Below, piece after piece: positions 9,511 to 20,819 of a stretch of DNA of 64,000 nucleotides. The number at the start of each line of letters is the position of its first letter. Position 1 is the first letter of the stretch. The notes under the pieces are model-generated. The model saw only the letters and a list, made by a program, of their open reading frames with translations. It did not search any database and was not told the DNA's origin. This DNA comes from Kalaharituber pfeilii (Eukaryota; Ascomycota; Pezizomycetes; Pezizales; Pezizaceae), in contig WHUZ01000065.1 in the NCBI GenBank assembly GCA_015179045.1, forward strand, positions 124,001-188,000. The letters run 5' to 3'. Made by a program: the position numbers and the translations under genes.

Positions 9511-12500
9511 CTCGAATCAGTGTTATATGTTCCAGATCTCAAATGCAACCTCTTCTCAGTAGCAAAAGCAGAGGATGCAGGTTACAGCACATTATTCAAG
9601 TCAGGCACCTGCAGGATTGCAGATGAACAGGACCGACCAGTCATCACTGTCAAACGTCGAGATGGAATGTACGTAATTAACCTCCGAAAAACCCACGCCG
9701 TGCCTGCCACCGCCGTGCCTGCCACCACCGTGCCTGCCGCTGCCGTGCCTGCCGCTGCCGTGCCTGCCACCACCGTGCCTGCCACCACCGTGCCTGCCAC
9801 CACCGTGCCTGCCGCTGCCGCTACCGTGCCTGCCACCACCGTTCTGGCTAAAGGTACACTCGAGCTCTGGCATTACCGCCTAGGACACCTGAATACAGCT
9901 GCTGTTAAGACGCTCGCCAATGGTCTTGCAACTGGCATAGAGCTGCGAAAGGCAGAGCTATCCAAAGATGGCAGTCCCTGTTTTCCATGCCTGCAAGGCA
10001 AACAGAAGGTCACAATCAATCGAACACCCTCTGAGAGGGCAACTGAGCCCCTCCAACTCATTCACTCTGACTCTGCTGGTCCATTCCCAGTCACACCTTA
10101 CACTCAGCATCAAAATGGAGTCAGTGAAAGAAAAATTAGGACTATCAAGGAGATGGCAGTGTCTATGAGGTGTGCTGCTAAGCTTGATGAGGAATTCTGG
10201 GCAGAAGCTACTGCAACAGCTGTGTATATCTTGAACAGGTCACCTACACGAGCTCTCGAGAACAAAACGCCCTATGAGGCCTGGTATGGCAAGAAACCGG
10301 CCCTGCACCACCTGCGCATTTTTGGATGTCACGCCTATGCACATATCCCAAAACAGAAGCGTCGTACCATGCAAGCTAAGTCACAGCAGTGCATCTTCAT
10401 CGGCTATTCACCTACTACAACCAAGCAGTGGCGAGTTTGGGACCCACAAGGCCGTCGGGCATACATTGTAGCTGACGTGGTATTCGACGAGAGAAAACCA
10501 ATGGGCATCACTACAGCTGAGCAGCTGAATGCACCTACCAGCTGCAGTACAGAAGAGCTACAGGATGTTAACATGCCTGACATCTGGCCAGAAGACAGAA
10601 TCACTGAGATTGCTGATGAACCTACGACGCCGGCTATGACGCCAGGTGCGACACTGCCTATGACTCGGATACCGGCCACGATGCCTCAACGGACAGAGCC
10701 TGACATACCACGCCTACGTCTTGGAGAAGAAATCATTGAGAAACGCCCACGCCGCTCGCGTGCTGCAGCTACCAGTTCTATGACTGGTAAAGACCCCAAT
10801 GCCGACCAGATGGCTAAGCAACACACAATCCACGTGTCCACTGTGCATACTGATGCAAGTGAAGAGATATCTAGGTGCTGTCACGCACTAGAATCTGGTA
10901 CTCTACAAGCTACACCTGACGAAGGGAGGCTTGAAGCTCTCAATGCCCTGGCAGATGCTCTGTGGAGATCTGGCCATACCATGACAAAAGCTTTTCAAGC
11001 CCAGGGACCAGTAAAGGAGGCAATTGGTGAACCGACTAGCTACCGGCAAGCCATGCAAAGCCCTGACTGTGTTCAGTGGGAGCAAGCTATGGGCGAAGAA
11101 CTTAACTCGCTGCTAGAAAACCAAACATGGGAGCTTGTTGACCAAGCTCAGGTACCTGAGAGCAAGAGTGTGATTGGCTGCAAATGGGTGTACAAAGTAA
11201 AGCAGAATGCTGATGGCAGCATAAGATATAAAGCCCGCCTTGTGATTAAAGGCTATGAGCAGAGAGCAGGAGTTGACTATGAAGAAACCTTTGCCCCAGT
11301 TGCTAAGTTTGCTACTGTTCGAATGCTAATGGCGATTGCTGCAGAACATGACCTTGATATTGATCAAATGGATGTCATTACAGCATTTCTTCACCCTGAA
11401 CTCGATGAGGAAGTGTATATGGAGCTACCCGAAGGCTTCAGCAACAGCTCCAACAGCAACCAAGTCTGCAAGCTCCGAAAAGCCCTCTACGGCCTCAAAC
11501 AGGCACCTCGAGCATGGTATGCAGACATCGATGCATATCTAATATCCATTGGCTTCCAGCGCTCAACAGAGGATTCAAATCTCTACATCATGTCTGGAAT
11601 TTTACTGCTGCTCTGGGTTGACGATATCTTGATCTTTTCATTCAATCCTACACTCAAAGATCAAATTAAGAAGCAGCTCGCTAGCAAATACAACATGACG
11701 GATCTTGGAGAAGTAAAGTTATTCATTGGATTTGAGATTACTCGAGACCGCCCAAATCGCATAATCTGGCTCCACCAAACTAAATACATCAGCAGTATTC
11801 TTGTATATTTCGGCATGGATCGATGCAAGAGCCTTTCCACTCCTCTCGACTCGAATGTCAGACTACAAACAGATAGTACTGCTACTCCTACACCAGCCGA
11901 AATACGCCAATACCAGTCACTTGTTGGAAAGCTCATGTATGCAATGCTTGGAACTCGGCCAGATCTAGCTTACACAGTATCTACACTTGGACAGTTCAGT
12001 GCTGCCCCCTCAGCTCAACACTTAGCAGCTGCAAAGCGTGTTCTTCGATATCTTCAACACACCCGACAACATGGCCTACTATTTCAAGGCTCAAGGTCAA
12101 GTTCGAGCTCAGCTACTGAACGGATTATAGGCTATCATCATCCTATAGGGTATAGCGACTCTGACTGGGCCGGTGATATTGACACACGCAAATCAACCTC
12201 TGGCTATGTTTTTACCCTCGCTGGTGCTGCAATCTCCTGGAAGTCTAGAAAACAGCCTACAGTAGCTCTTTCCACAACCGAAGCTGAATATATGGCAGCT
12301 ACAGAGGCCTGCAAGGAAGGCATATGGCTACGAAGGCTATTCGATGAAATCAAGAGCAAGTGGGAGACTGGATGCAACAATCAACAACATGAAGGGCAAC
12401 TTATTCGAATAGACAACAATGGGGCTATTGATCTAGCTAAAGACCCTAAGCATCATGATAGGACTAAGCACATTGCAATCCGTCACCATTTCATCCGTGA

Positions 12501-12636
12501 AGCCATTGAATCTGGTGCAATCTCACTCAAGTATGTCAAAACCAATGAGAACCTAGCGGATATTTGCACAAAAGCATTAGCACGCACGAAACATGAATAC
12601 TTCATGGAAGGAATGGGAGTTAAGCAATTTAGGTAA
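9511..12636 (+). pseudogene. pol: Copia pol: integrase (deleted core), RT, RNase H
   Basis: The region is open from the stop at 9508 to TAA at 12634-12636, with no true start of its own. Domains in order: pre-integrase zinc finger (WHYRLGHLN, then CFPC), integrase start (LIHSDSAGPFPVT), jumping straight to the late integrase motif (QHQNGVSER). Roughly 100 residues with the second catalytic Asp are therefore missing. RVT_2 follows (KWVYKVKQNADG, DVITAFLHPELDEEVYM, LWVDDILIF near 11.6 kb) and then RNase H (SDSDWAGD, STTEAEYMA). RT and RNase H look intact, but integration without help should fail. Confidence 0.9.
9699..9842 (+). repeat. 15-bp coding tandem repeat (VPATT/VPAAA)
   Basis: About nine units of CCTGCCACCACCGTG-type sequence encode VPATT, VPATA or VPAAA in frame, between protease and the pre-integrase zinc finger. 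It creates spurious antisense frames. It is an expansion inside a normally compact polyprotein. Confidence 0.9.
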
Positions 12637-12754
12637 CTTGGGGTAGTACTCTTTCTCTCACGTAAGCTTTTTTCCCATAGGGTTTTTGCTACGGAGGTAT
12701 GCATAAGGCATCGAGAGTTTTAAGGAGGCTACAGGATCAGAACAGGAACACGCA

Positions 12755-12766
12755 GTTGAGTGGGAG
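12755..12766 (+). promoter_or_regulatory. Copia polypurine tract
   Basis: GAGTGGGAG lies directly before the TGTTAG of the 3' LTR. This is the expected position for plus-strand priming. Confidence 0.6.
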
Positions 12767-13138
12767 TGTTAGAAACCATGAGCCGAACACACGCGAAACA
12801 GTCCGAGCGAAACAGTCCGAGCGAAACAGTCCGAGTGTGTAAAACATCCGAACATCCGCGATGGCCTAAGCACTCCGAACATCCGCAATGGCATAAGCAC
12901 TCCGAACATCCGCAATGGCCTAAGCACTCCGAACATCCGCGATGGCCCAAACACTCCGGACTGAGTATTCCATATTAGGCAGTCCAAATACTTAGCTGTT
13001 CTGTTCACTGGTTTTGTATGCAACTTCGTGTTATAGAGTTTTTGTATATATATGGGCTCTGGAAGCCCCGTTCTTGATTGATCATTAGAATTGAATACAC
13101 ACATCTCTGAGCCTATTCCTCTGTACTCTTTTTCCACA
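12767..13138 (+). repeat. Copia 3' LTR, 372 bp
   Basis: Runs TGTTAGAAACC to TTTCCACA. It has three copies of the 14-bp GAAACAGTCCGAGC repeat, four of the ~27-bp repeat, and a GTATATATATGG box near 13046. It serves as the intact reference for the 5' LTR. Confidence 0.95.
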
Positions 13139-13288
13139 AATCCTTCCGGCATTATCAACGCACAGCCTCGACCTTTATCTGTTCACGGGAAGAAAATCCC
13201 TGACTAAAAGTCAATCCCCCTACCCCCCTGTAGACATCTTCGGCAAACACAAATCGTTGTCATTTATACATAACTTAGTTACATATCC

Positions 13289-13986
13289 TCACCAACAAAA
13301 GCCGAAGAACCGGATATGGGAAAATACAGCATTCGGAGATGCACAGTTCAGTTCTGTATCCTGGAGAACGGCACAGAATTTTACTGGGACTAATGTACTC
13401 AAGAAGTGACAATCCTTGTTTCTGGTTGAACAAGGGGGAGCAGAAATCTCCCTTGTCCAATCCCTGTCCATGAGCAAATCTTCCCGAAACATCGCCTGAA
13501 TGTCTTTCTCGTCTCCTGCAATGATATAATGATGAAATTCTTTCGCAATGTCTGACATAGCCAGAAGGTCTGCTGTTGGTTTGTGCAATGACTTAAGCTG
13601 AGCACGCTGCTGAGCACTTCGGCACAGGGCATCCTTAACTTGTCTGAATTACAAAATGAAACGGTGGAGGGGGCAATCTCACCAGGAGATTCAAATCATT
13701 GTGGTTTTTTGACTTTGGAAATGATTACCTTTGGTTTCCCCCGCAACCTGATGTCAATCAAGGCAACTTGCAGTTGATCAAGGTTGGATGCTATCCCCCA
13801 GAATCGATAAGTTACAAATACTATCAGGCTCCACACCCCTTTTCTGTCTTCTAATTTGCGTAGCCCTCCGGGCTTCACTAACTGCAAGACATCGTATATC
13901 CTCAATTGCCTCAGTGCTGACAAGCATTCAGAACAGTTACAATCCTTCTCGGTCTTTTCGATCGACAAGTACAGTGAGTACCGCAC
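13289..13986 (-). pseudogene. Orphan exons of an unrecognised protein
   Basis: Two protein-like stretches lie on the minus strand. 13986-13696 contains CNCSECLSALRQLRIYDVLQ. 13640-13289 contains QQRAQLKSLHKPTADLLAM and AKEFHHYIIAGDEKDIQAMF and ends at a stop near 13289. They could be exons joined across ~13.65-13.73 kb. The obvious donor (GTAATC) and acceptor (TTCAG) do not keep frame, but an acceptor at TTAAG would. No start is visible. The family is not recognised. It may be the tail of a gene displaced by the copia insertion next door. Confidence 0.4.
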
Positions 13987-14166
13987 TGCAGGTGATCAAC
14001 CTTATTAGTTCCTGGTAATTCCCGAATTTTCACCATATGCACAGGGACATTGTATTACACTCAGCTCTCCACTCTAAACTGCTGTGAGCTTTGCTTATGA
14101 TTGGCACTAATCTCTGCTACTAAGAGACCTTGTCCCCTAGCTAGCCTAGTTTGAAATCGTTGGAGC

Positions 14167-14176
14167 CTATATAAGC
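14167..14176 (+). promoter_or_regulatory. TATA box of MGC-family copy 2
   Basis: CCTATATAAGC lies about 160 bp before the ATG at 14332. A TATATAA at a matching distance precedes copy 3. Both leaders share AGTCTCCTCCCTCACATA, so the promoter was duplicated with the gene. Confidence 0.6.
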
Positions 14177-14331
14177 TTCTCTAGATCCCCGCTGTCAGTT
14201 CCCACCCCCTTCTTCAGAGTGAACCCATCATCCAGCCTGAAGCGGAATACGACTGCAGTCTCCTCCCTCACATAATTTTCTCGAACCTAATATCGTTGCA
14301 AGGACCCATTACACGTTTTCAGTTCCCTCCC

Positions 14332-15164
14332 ATGAACTGTCAGTCTGCAACCTCATCCAAGATGACTCCTAACTCCATTAAACATCCGGAACAGCAGCCT
14401 GCAGAGCCTCTATGCAATTGTCCTGCTCGGGTACCGTTACAAGTCGTCCGTGTCCAACTCCCGTGCTAATCTTGGTGGGGATGGCAGTGTCGATGGCAGC
14501 GTTGATCCTGAGGTTATTGCCGCTGTTGATGCTGTTGGTGGCTGGCGGTGTAAGTATTGCCCTACGGTGGAGCCGTCCACTGGCATCGGTCACGGACACC
14601 CAGCGAAAGGGTTCTTCAGCACACGAAAAGACAATTTTAGGAATCATATTAAGCGGATTCACAGCTTGCTGCGGAGAGAGAATGAGACCATGGATGAGTT
14701 CTTCAGGAGGTAAGGCGTGCATACTGCACAATTTCATTTATATTCCCAACAGACAGAGAAAACAAAGTTCCTACATCTTTTGCAGTTAGATCCTTATCCA
14801 TACCCTGATGGCATCGACTATATATGCGAACAGAGGCATGTACTACTTACAACACGACGTGCCACAGCAAGCGATGGAGGTTAACGAACATTGCAGGTTC
14901 TCTGATAAGCCTGTTCAATATGCGAAGGCTCGCTCTGCAGACTCTGGGCCCCATCCTCAGGATTCCCATCACTTGCAAGAACCAGATCAACCAGAGAATT
15001 CTCAGCCATACTCAAGGCTCATGCACGATCCACTCAGGAGGCCAGGAACAGGGACAGCTTTACAACTCCTTCCCATGGAGAGGTTCCTACTTCTGTATGA
15101 ATCTGACTGTGCCTCTGTTCATGACTTGTTCATCACAAAGACGTTGCTGCTTCCTCGTCAGTAG
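14332..15164 (+). pseudogene. MGC-family copy 2, chimeric and probably broken
   Basis: The start (MNCQSATSSKMTP) aligns with MGCQSATSFQMTR of copy 3, but Gly2 is Asn, which removes the myristoylation site. After PAEP..C the sequence leaves the family and enters ~350 bp with a zinc-finger frame (14450-14713). It then rejoins the family at the ancestral donor (GTTAGA, 14785). The ancestral acceptor is ACAA instead of ACAG (14849-14852). The second-exon homologue (HDVPQQAM to ERFLLLYE and LFITKTLL) stays open to 15164. A CAG before GTTAGA could act as acceptor for a new intron starting at GTAAGG, 14709. Confidence 0.6.
14450..14713 (+). CDS. C2H2-like zinc finger exon inserted in copy 2
   Basis: An open frame with one finger: CKYC at about residues 34-37, then HIKRIH about 30 residues later. 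It is preceded by a GDGSVDGSVDPEV acidic stretch and followed by RRENETMDEFFRR. A strong donor (AGGAG|GTAAGG) sits at 14709, so this is probably an exon, not a free ORF. The annotated start is GTG, and no ATG opens the frame. The other two family copies lack this segment. Function is unknown; DNA binding is only suggested by the finger. Confidence 0.45.
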   Translation: MSNSRANLGGDGSVDGSVDPEVIAAVDAVGGWRCKYCPTVEPSTGIGHGHPAKGFFSTRKDNFRNHIKRIHSLLRRENETMDEFFRR

Positions 15165-15197
15165 TTTCACATGCCCTTGCACTGTTAGATTCAGAAG

Positions 15198-15268
15198 GTA
15201 TGATAACAAGTACTCCACCATCCCATATTCACTTGGAAATATCAACCCACTAACAATATCAATAATAG
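15198..15268 (+). other. 3' UTR intron of copy 2
   Basis: AAG|GTATGA...CACTAACAATATC...AATAATAG lies after the stop codon. The same arrangement follows copy 3 at 21356-21430. Both have donor, CTAAC branch site and acceptor. Confidence 0.55.
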
Positions 15269-15668
15269 GCGCCACTTCTGTTAATAGTAACCTTTAGCAC
15301 CGGTGTGCATGTGCACAATTATCTTGACTACCAAGCATTTTATCGATGTCAATCTGCTTTTATAGCCGTTGGAAGAATATTTGGAATTTTGCTGATTTGG
15401 ATACCATCGGAGATATTTCTTCTAAATTTGTTGTCAATATGTTAGTGTTGGAAACCTTGACTAGCTAAGGTGTACGGGTCGAGTCCTGGCATGTTGGTGG
15501 TCGTGAAGATCTGCCGCAATAGCCGGTCGGGCATGGTGGGTGACCTCGTGGCTTTAGCTAGACCCCCGGAGGGCAGCGAGAGGGACAGGGACCCGCTATT
15601 GACATTGATGGTAAATCGGGGACGGGTTTACGTTATGCATTGTCTCTTCATTTCCGCATTAATTCATT

Positions 15669-15755
15669 TATCCTCTATGTACTTATTATCGCCATAGCCC
15701 ACAGGGCGGCACGCGAGTAATGATATAAAAAAAAGAGAAAAAAAAAAAAAAAGAA
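15669..15755 (+). repeat. Family A retroposon tail
   Basis: ATCGCCATAGCCCACAGGGC, then GGCACGCGAGTAATGATAT and an A-rich run. The 5' extent is unclear. No convincing target duplication is seen. Confidence 0.6.
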
Positions 15756-15785
15756 CACTTATGTAGCTATCATGTTTGATTTGTA

Positions 15786-15850
15786 TTGTATGCAACTTCG
15801 TGTTAAGCGTTTTCTGTCTATATATGATTCTGACTATGACATTTGAGGTT
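15786..15850 (+). repeat. Copia LTR remnant
   Basis: GTATGCAACTTCGTGTTA plus a downstream TCTATATATGATTCTG match the promoter part of the LTR at 6656-6700 and 13017-13060. Only this piece survives. Confidence 0.55.
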
Positions 15851-16189
15851 TGTTTACTCAAGACGCTAGTGGGGAGGTTGCATCAACATGATATTTTACT
15901 AGCTAGTAGTTAGAGCGCATTTGGATGCAGGAACTTTCGACCACCATAGCCAAACGGGCGAAACGGTAGTGTCTTAAATGTAGAGGATGTCTCAAATCTT
16001 ATCAAAATAAAGCTTGCACTTGTGGCTTGTCGGTAAATATTTGATAGACAAGTTGGGGCCGGGTAACAGTTAGAACGCCGAGCTTGACATTGCCTACAAG
16101 TTATTGAAATATTCCACCTTTCTGTATCTGGTGTTCTTGCGCCCAGACCACACTTTTGGTTCAAGCTAGCGATCGTCATTGAGAGGTTT

Positions 16190-16247
16190 TTTTTTTTTTT
16201 TTTTTTTTATATCATTTATCGCTTACCGCCCTGTGGGCTATGGCGAT
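16190..16247 (-). mobile_element. 58-bp tail-only retroposon (family A), 12-bp TSD
   Basis: TCATTGAGAGGT occurs at 16178-16189 and 16248-16259. The insert is poly(T), then ATATCATTTATCGCTTACC, GCCCTGTGGGCTATGGCGAT. Nothing precedes the tail hairpin. Confidence 0.9.
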
Positions 16248-16559
16248 TCATTGAGAGGTACTTCAAGTCCTTGAATTCAGATGCATACTTATCACAAGTA
16301 GATGCTATAACCAATTTGCCCCCACTCACAACCAGCTATTTGGTTGTTGTGTAATCACACTTATTGTTCGCTGGACCTAAAAAATACGCCCACTGATAAC
16401 AGATTGGCTTGAGCAGCGTGATGGATGACGATGTAAGTCTTTGAGCTTGTAAATAAACACATTTTGTTTTTTTGTGGCCATCATTATTCTCACCTTGCTC
16501 ATATTTTCTTCTGTCCTCTATGCTTCTTATCATTTCGCTAATATCTCATATGTAACTAC

Positions 16560-16608
16560 TCTTTGTCATTGCCCATAGGGCGGCACACGAGTAATGATAC
16601 CCAAAAAA
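16560..16608 (+). repeat. Family A retroposon tail
   Basis: GTCATTGCCCATAGGGCGGC, then ACACGAGTAATGATAC and a short A run. It is preceded by CATATGTAACTA, shared with the longer copies at 19.6 and 21.85 kb. Confidence 0.6.
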
Positions 16609-16609
16609 A

Positions 16610-19500
16610 AGCACCTTTTGTAAGTTTAGTACAGTAGCCACTTTTCAGCTGTTGCCATACCCCAACAGCGTTGCATAACGAGTAATGAACAATAGTAGGA
16701 AAAAAAAAAAAAAAAAAAGTGCTACTGTAGGCGCGAATACAGCGACAAGTAGAACATGTACAGGTAACACGAAGCAGGCGCAATTTTATACCGTCTGGCA
16801 GATTAGTCAGCACATAGGTAGTCCAAAGCGTAGCACTAAAATTAACGTGGTGATTTGAATATATAGGCTAGCGGAAGCTATTGCTCGACTATGTACTCAA
16901 AAGTTCCTTATCACGAGCGCTCATTCTATTTGGGTTGCCCATACGCAAGCGATGCTCATTAGCTGCTGGATGTACGTACTTGAGTGCATGCGTGTCCGTG
17001 AGTCAGCATAAATTTAGCAACGCGTTCTCGAAAATCTGAGCTGCTTGTTCGCTCCAAATCTAGCACATTTCAATATTGAATATTTATCTACATGTTAGGT
17101 AGTTGTTACTAGATATCTGAACCTTGCTACTACTAACCAAGCTTCTTCTGAGGGAGTTGGCAGGCACGGTGGCCGGAGCGACAACCGTTGAACCGTAAAA
17201 GTAACCACTATATCGTAGTACCTTTGATTTAATCAAAATGTCCTCTCAGAGGGAACGGCGTTGTGTACAGCAGCTGTGCAGGGAGCATAGTTCAAGCCAA
17301 GCCTATTTCGCCAATAACCATGATGGCTTCTGCGTTTGTATTCTTCACTCATGTTGTCATCCCAAAAAAAAAAATAAAAAATAAAAAAGGGGTTTGTAGT
17401 AATTATTTTCTGTGCAATGGAAGGATGGCCTTGATTGTGTCATGCATGTAGAGTACACTGTGCACCATCCTTGTCCGTGTCATTACCTACTCTCGAGTCC
17501 CTGCCATATTGTAGCTTGTATGCGGGGTTATGTGAACGAAAAAAGAAAAAAAAGGATGCTTTTGTTTGTATCTGAAATCTTTGTTGAGGTTCGCTGGCAT
17601 CGCACGGGCGATGTGTCCAGTGACCAGTTATATTTGACATGCGAGGCTGAACCCAGCCCCTAACATGCAAGCGGCAGGGTACACTATGTGCGATAGATGA
17701 CGCCAGGGCAAGGAATTGCGAAAAGCAGCCAAACAAACAAAAAAATAGTTACGAAGTGAGTATTTGCTGTTAATACTACGTGACGCAGCTGGAGACCCAG
17801 CGGGCTCCTCATGTTGATCTGCAAAGCTGCCAAGGCGGCGGGTACTCGAGTACAGTAATTGGTACTAGGAGACTAACTGCAATAGGGGTTGTTGTTCATT
17901 GAGTGTGAATACTCACAGGACATACTGTGGAGTGCCTTTGGCCCGTTCACTCCAGTGGCTAACCAATACAAACTGATCCTATTAAGCAACGTCGTCTAAT
18001 CGGGGTCGCGAAATCTATGCATACCGACACCTACTACGGATGTTGCATACCTGCGCACCCATCCATCCCGCACCCACAATACCCTACCCACGACCGACCG
18101 AATGGCTTCTGAACGTATTATTTCACCCCAGCTGGAAGGGAGAGGATGCCTGTGAATCAGAATCGAGGATCACACGTCATAATAGCTTTTACTTTTTTTA
18201 TGAGCTCTTGTGGTGCTAAAGCGCTTTGGATTAGACGAGGCATGCTACAGTAGCATCCGATGGGGCTTGGGACCGGTAAAGAAAATCTGGGGTAGTTAAA
18301 ATGACCCCTATTGCACTCGCTGATATTTGTACTGACATAATGGATTTTTATGCGCTAGGTTGATTATGCAATAGACACTTCCCTGCTTGTGGTGTGTTTG
18401 TAAAGTTCAGGCTCTTCGTTTTGCTCCAGAATAAGGTCATCGTCTTTTTTGGTGCCAGACGTACTTGGTAGGGTAAGCCTAGCCTAGTCGAGACGGAGGA
18501 TTTTCGTTACTCTTACAATGAGTTATTCTTGGCTAGCTGGTTGGAGTGAACTGATCATTCAACCATGTTTAAGCATACTCATGAGCAGCCTCCCATCCAC
18601 GTGGTATTTTAAAGCTACCGAACGGGAATCCTCAGCGGGGGCGCATGCACGTTGCGCGGTGGTGCTCTTGGCGCAGGCCGACAGGAGAGGGAGGGACGGA
18701 GGGGCAACGGGGGGGGGGAGCAAGCGTCGCGTGCAGGGGCGGGGGAGGGGGTGCGGTGGATCAAGGCCGGGGCAAGGGGCGACTGCAAAATGGGCAATGG
18801 ACAGTCCCTCATATAGAAAGAGCAAAGTGCAAAGCGCTAGAGAGCAAGGCTGTGCTGCTTCGCCATCTCCTCAAGCTTGCTGGGGGCCTGTGCCAAGCCA
18901 GACTAGCATAATCGGTATCCACCCGACGCACGAATGACCTTCCACGACTCCAGGTCGCTGGGCCATCCCTTGCTCCTCCTCTCCCGCGTTCGGCTTCTAC
19001 CTTAGTGCCTTCTGCGTTGCTGCAGAATCCCCCATAGCCTTCTACAGCGCCGGCCAGTCCCCGGGTACAAGAGTATATGTGTATCCTGCCCTACCATCAG
19101 CTGCCCACAAACGTTAATAGATTATTCATATTATAACCCATTTCGTCTCAACATCCCTGTAAATGCAATACAGCAGGGCGCGGAGACCGATCCGGCTGGG
19201 TGGTATGCAGTACGGTAAGGCGCAACCCTTCACTCGGTATGGCTCTCTTTCCATGTTGCAGCATCTCGAATTTAGATGCTATGTATCGCCCTTCAGACAG
19301 GCTGCAGCGGAAGTCGCGCGAGCTATCTGTGACTCGCATTTGAAGGAGGCAAGAAATGTTAGTGTGCCGCTAGCAACGATGCCTTGCGGTTGGCAAGCAC
19401 AAGTTGTTTGTTGGATTTTGCCTGTGATGCTTGAAGGCCAGCGCATGCACCACGCTCGCCCCGCCGCTCTTGGCAAGGGAAATTGCGACAGAAAAAACAT
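16610..19500. other. No gene recognised
   Basis: No conserved reading frame or splice-supported gene is seen. A family B tail lies at about 17498-17555 (CCCTGCCATATTG, then GCGGGGTTATGTGA and an A-rich run). A GC-rich patch lies at 18640-18790. The longest frame there (18518-18937) is low complexity and probably not a gene. Confidence 0.4.
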
Positions 19501-19502
19501 AC

Positions 19503-19655
19503 TCCCCACCACACAGGAGGATCCGCGGATCCCTACTTCACCTTCTTTCCTTCTTATTCACCTTCTTTCCTTCTTTTATTCCATATGTAACTAAATATCG
19601 CCATAGCCCTTAGGGCGGCACGCGATTAATGATATATTTAAAAAAAAAAAAAAAA
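19503..19655 (+). repeat. LINE 3' UTR plus family A tail
   Basis: This ~150-bp segment (CCCCACCACACAGGAGGATC to the A run) is repeated at 21786-21920. It extends the tail into a longer shared 3' UTR, showing that the tails derive from larger elements. Confidence 0.65.
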
Positions 19656-19814
19656 ATCAAGCTGTCAGCAAACAATCGATGGCGATCGCACGATCTTACT
19701 GTTGTGTCAAAATATGATGCTATTACGCTTTCAACTCATTTAGAATTTTATTCCCACCAACTTTTTTTTTTACGTTATTCTTGCGAAAATGTGAAAGTGC
19801 AACTAATTCACTGC

Positions 19815-19967
19815 TTTTTTTTTTTTTTTTTTTTATATCATTTATCGCATGCCGCCCTAAGGGCTATGGCGATGTTATGCTAAATAAATAAAAGAAGGTT
19901 AAAAAACCACAACAGAAACATTCCCGCCTAAAAACACCAATCCTAACCCCACTATCCGTTCTGACTT
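19815..19967 (-). mobile_element. 153-bp family A retroposon, 14-bp TSD
   Basis: AACTAATTCACTGC flanks the insert at 19801-19814 and 19968-19981. The tail hairpin lies at the poly(T) side. The remaining ~95 bp is non-coding 3' UTR. Confidence 0.85.
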
Positions 19968-20129
19968 AACTAATTCACTGCATATCGCAAATAACAGCTT
20001 CAAACTGGTAGCATAATGGTCATCATTCGAAGCCGAAGCACGAGGCAGGGGCTCAGCTAGGAACCTAGGGTGGAACAAGCTTCCTTTGATTAAGGTCCTG
20101 CAGCTGCAACGATCATCTGCGTAATACTA

Positions 20130-20560
20130 TTACCATAGGAACGGGCGCATTGCACTTTGCACTTTTACTTTTTCTTTTGCTCTTCCACTTTTTGTGTGGG
20201 CACGATACATATTGTTCACTTTGAGGCTTTCACATTATTGGTGCGCCCTGCATTACTGGGGTCATCGTGCAGTATGCCAAGTGTGTTATTGGCTGCTGAA
20301 ACACGCCTGGTAACGGAAATGCGGTAATATTGGCCGCTCTTTGCATGTTTCCCTTTGCCTTTGCCATTTGCACTTTCACTTCTGAATTATATGTGCGGCC
20401 TGCACTTTGCACTTTGCCCTTTCACTTTACACTATTTGCGCGCCCTGCATGTGGTGTTGTTATCGATTGCTAAATCTGTTCCTGGCCACTCAAACACGTT
20501 TGTTATAGTAAATGTGCGAGTAGCGGCCATGTCCAGAGAGGCTGCGGCGGCCATAATGGT
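20130..20560. repeat. Imperfect tandem duplication rich in GCACTTT
   Basis: Two ~190-bp blocks share the order GCACTTT-rich stretch, GCGCCCTGCAT, CAAACACG/GAAACACG, and GGCC. CACTTTGCACTTT microrepeats pepper both. There is no coding potential. Confidence 0.45.
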
Positions 20561-20665
20561 ACATTCCACCCCATCCATAATTTTCATGCTTGAGTATTTG
20601 CAATTGACGCTGGTACTAGGTGACCGATTCCTCGGATTATCCTAGCCTTCAATCACTTTTGCGAG

Positions 20666-20675
20666 TCTATATAAT
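20666..20675 (+). promoter_or_regulatory. TATA box of MGC-family copy 3
   Basis: TCTATATAATT lies about 150 bp before the ATG at 20820 and is followed by a CT-rich leader shared with copy 2. Confidence 0.6.
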
Positions 20676-20819
20676 TCCCCCCTCCGCCATTCGTTCCCCC
20701 TTTCCTCTTCACGCATCCTCCTCATCCAGCTTCAACACAGCCGTAGTCTCCTCCCTCACATATTCTCTTCCACTTTTATATACTTGCCAAGACCTACTAC
20801 ACATTTTCCCTTTGCTACC

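Larger units (their letters stand above)
5405..13138 (+). mobile_element. Ty1/copia LTR retrotransposon, 5-bp TSD, defective
   Basis: The element runs from TGTTAGAAACC to TTTTTCCACA and is flanked by AATCC at 5400-5404 and 13139-13143. The internal order is LTR, primer site, gag, protease, integrase, reverse transcriptase, RNase H, purine tract, LTR. That order is diagnostic of copia. The 3' LTR is 372 bp. The 5' LTR is inflated by about 1 kb of foreign DNA. The final ~125 bp of the two LTRs differ at about one position, so the element is young. Even so it carries two TGA stops, a nested retroelement at 7613-8944 and a deletion in integrase. Confidence 0.95.

Noticed and set aside
9582..9873. 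Minus-strand frames of 85-90 aa rich in Gly/Ala/Val or Gly/Arg/His
   Set aside because: They are reverse readings of the VPATT tandem repeat in copia pol.
18518..18937. 139-aa plus-strand frame
   Set aside because: Low-complexity GC-rich stretch, no motif, with overlapping frames of similar length on the other strand.
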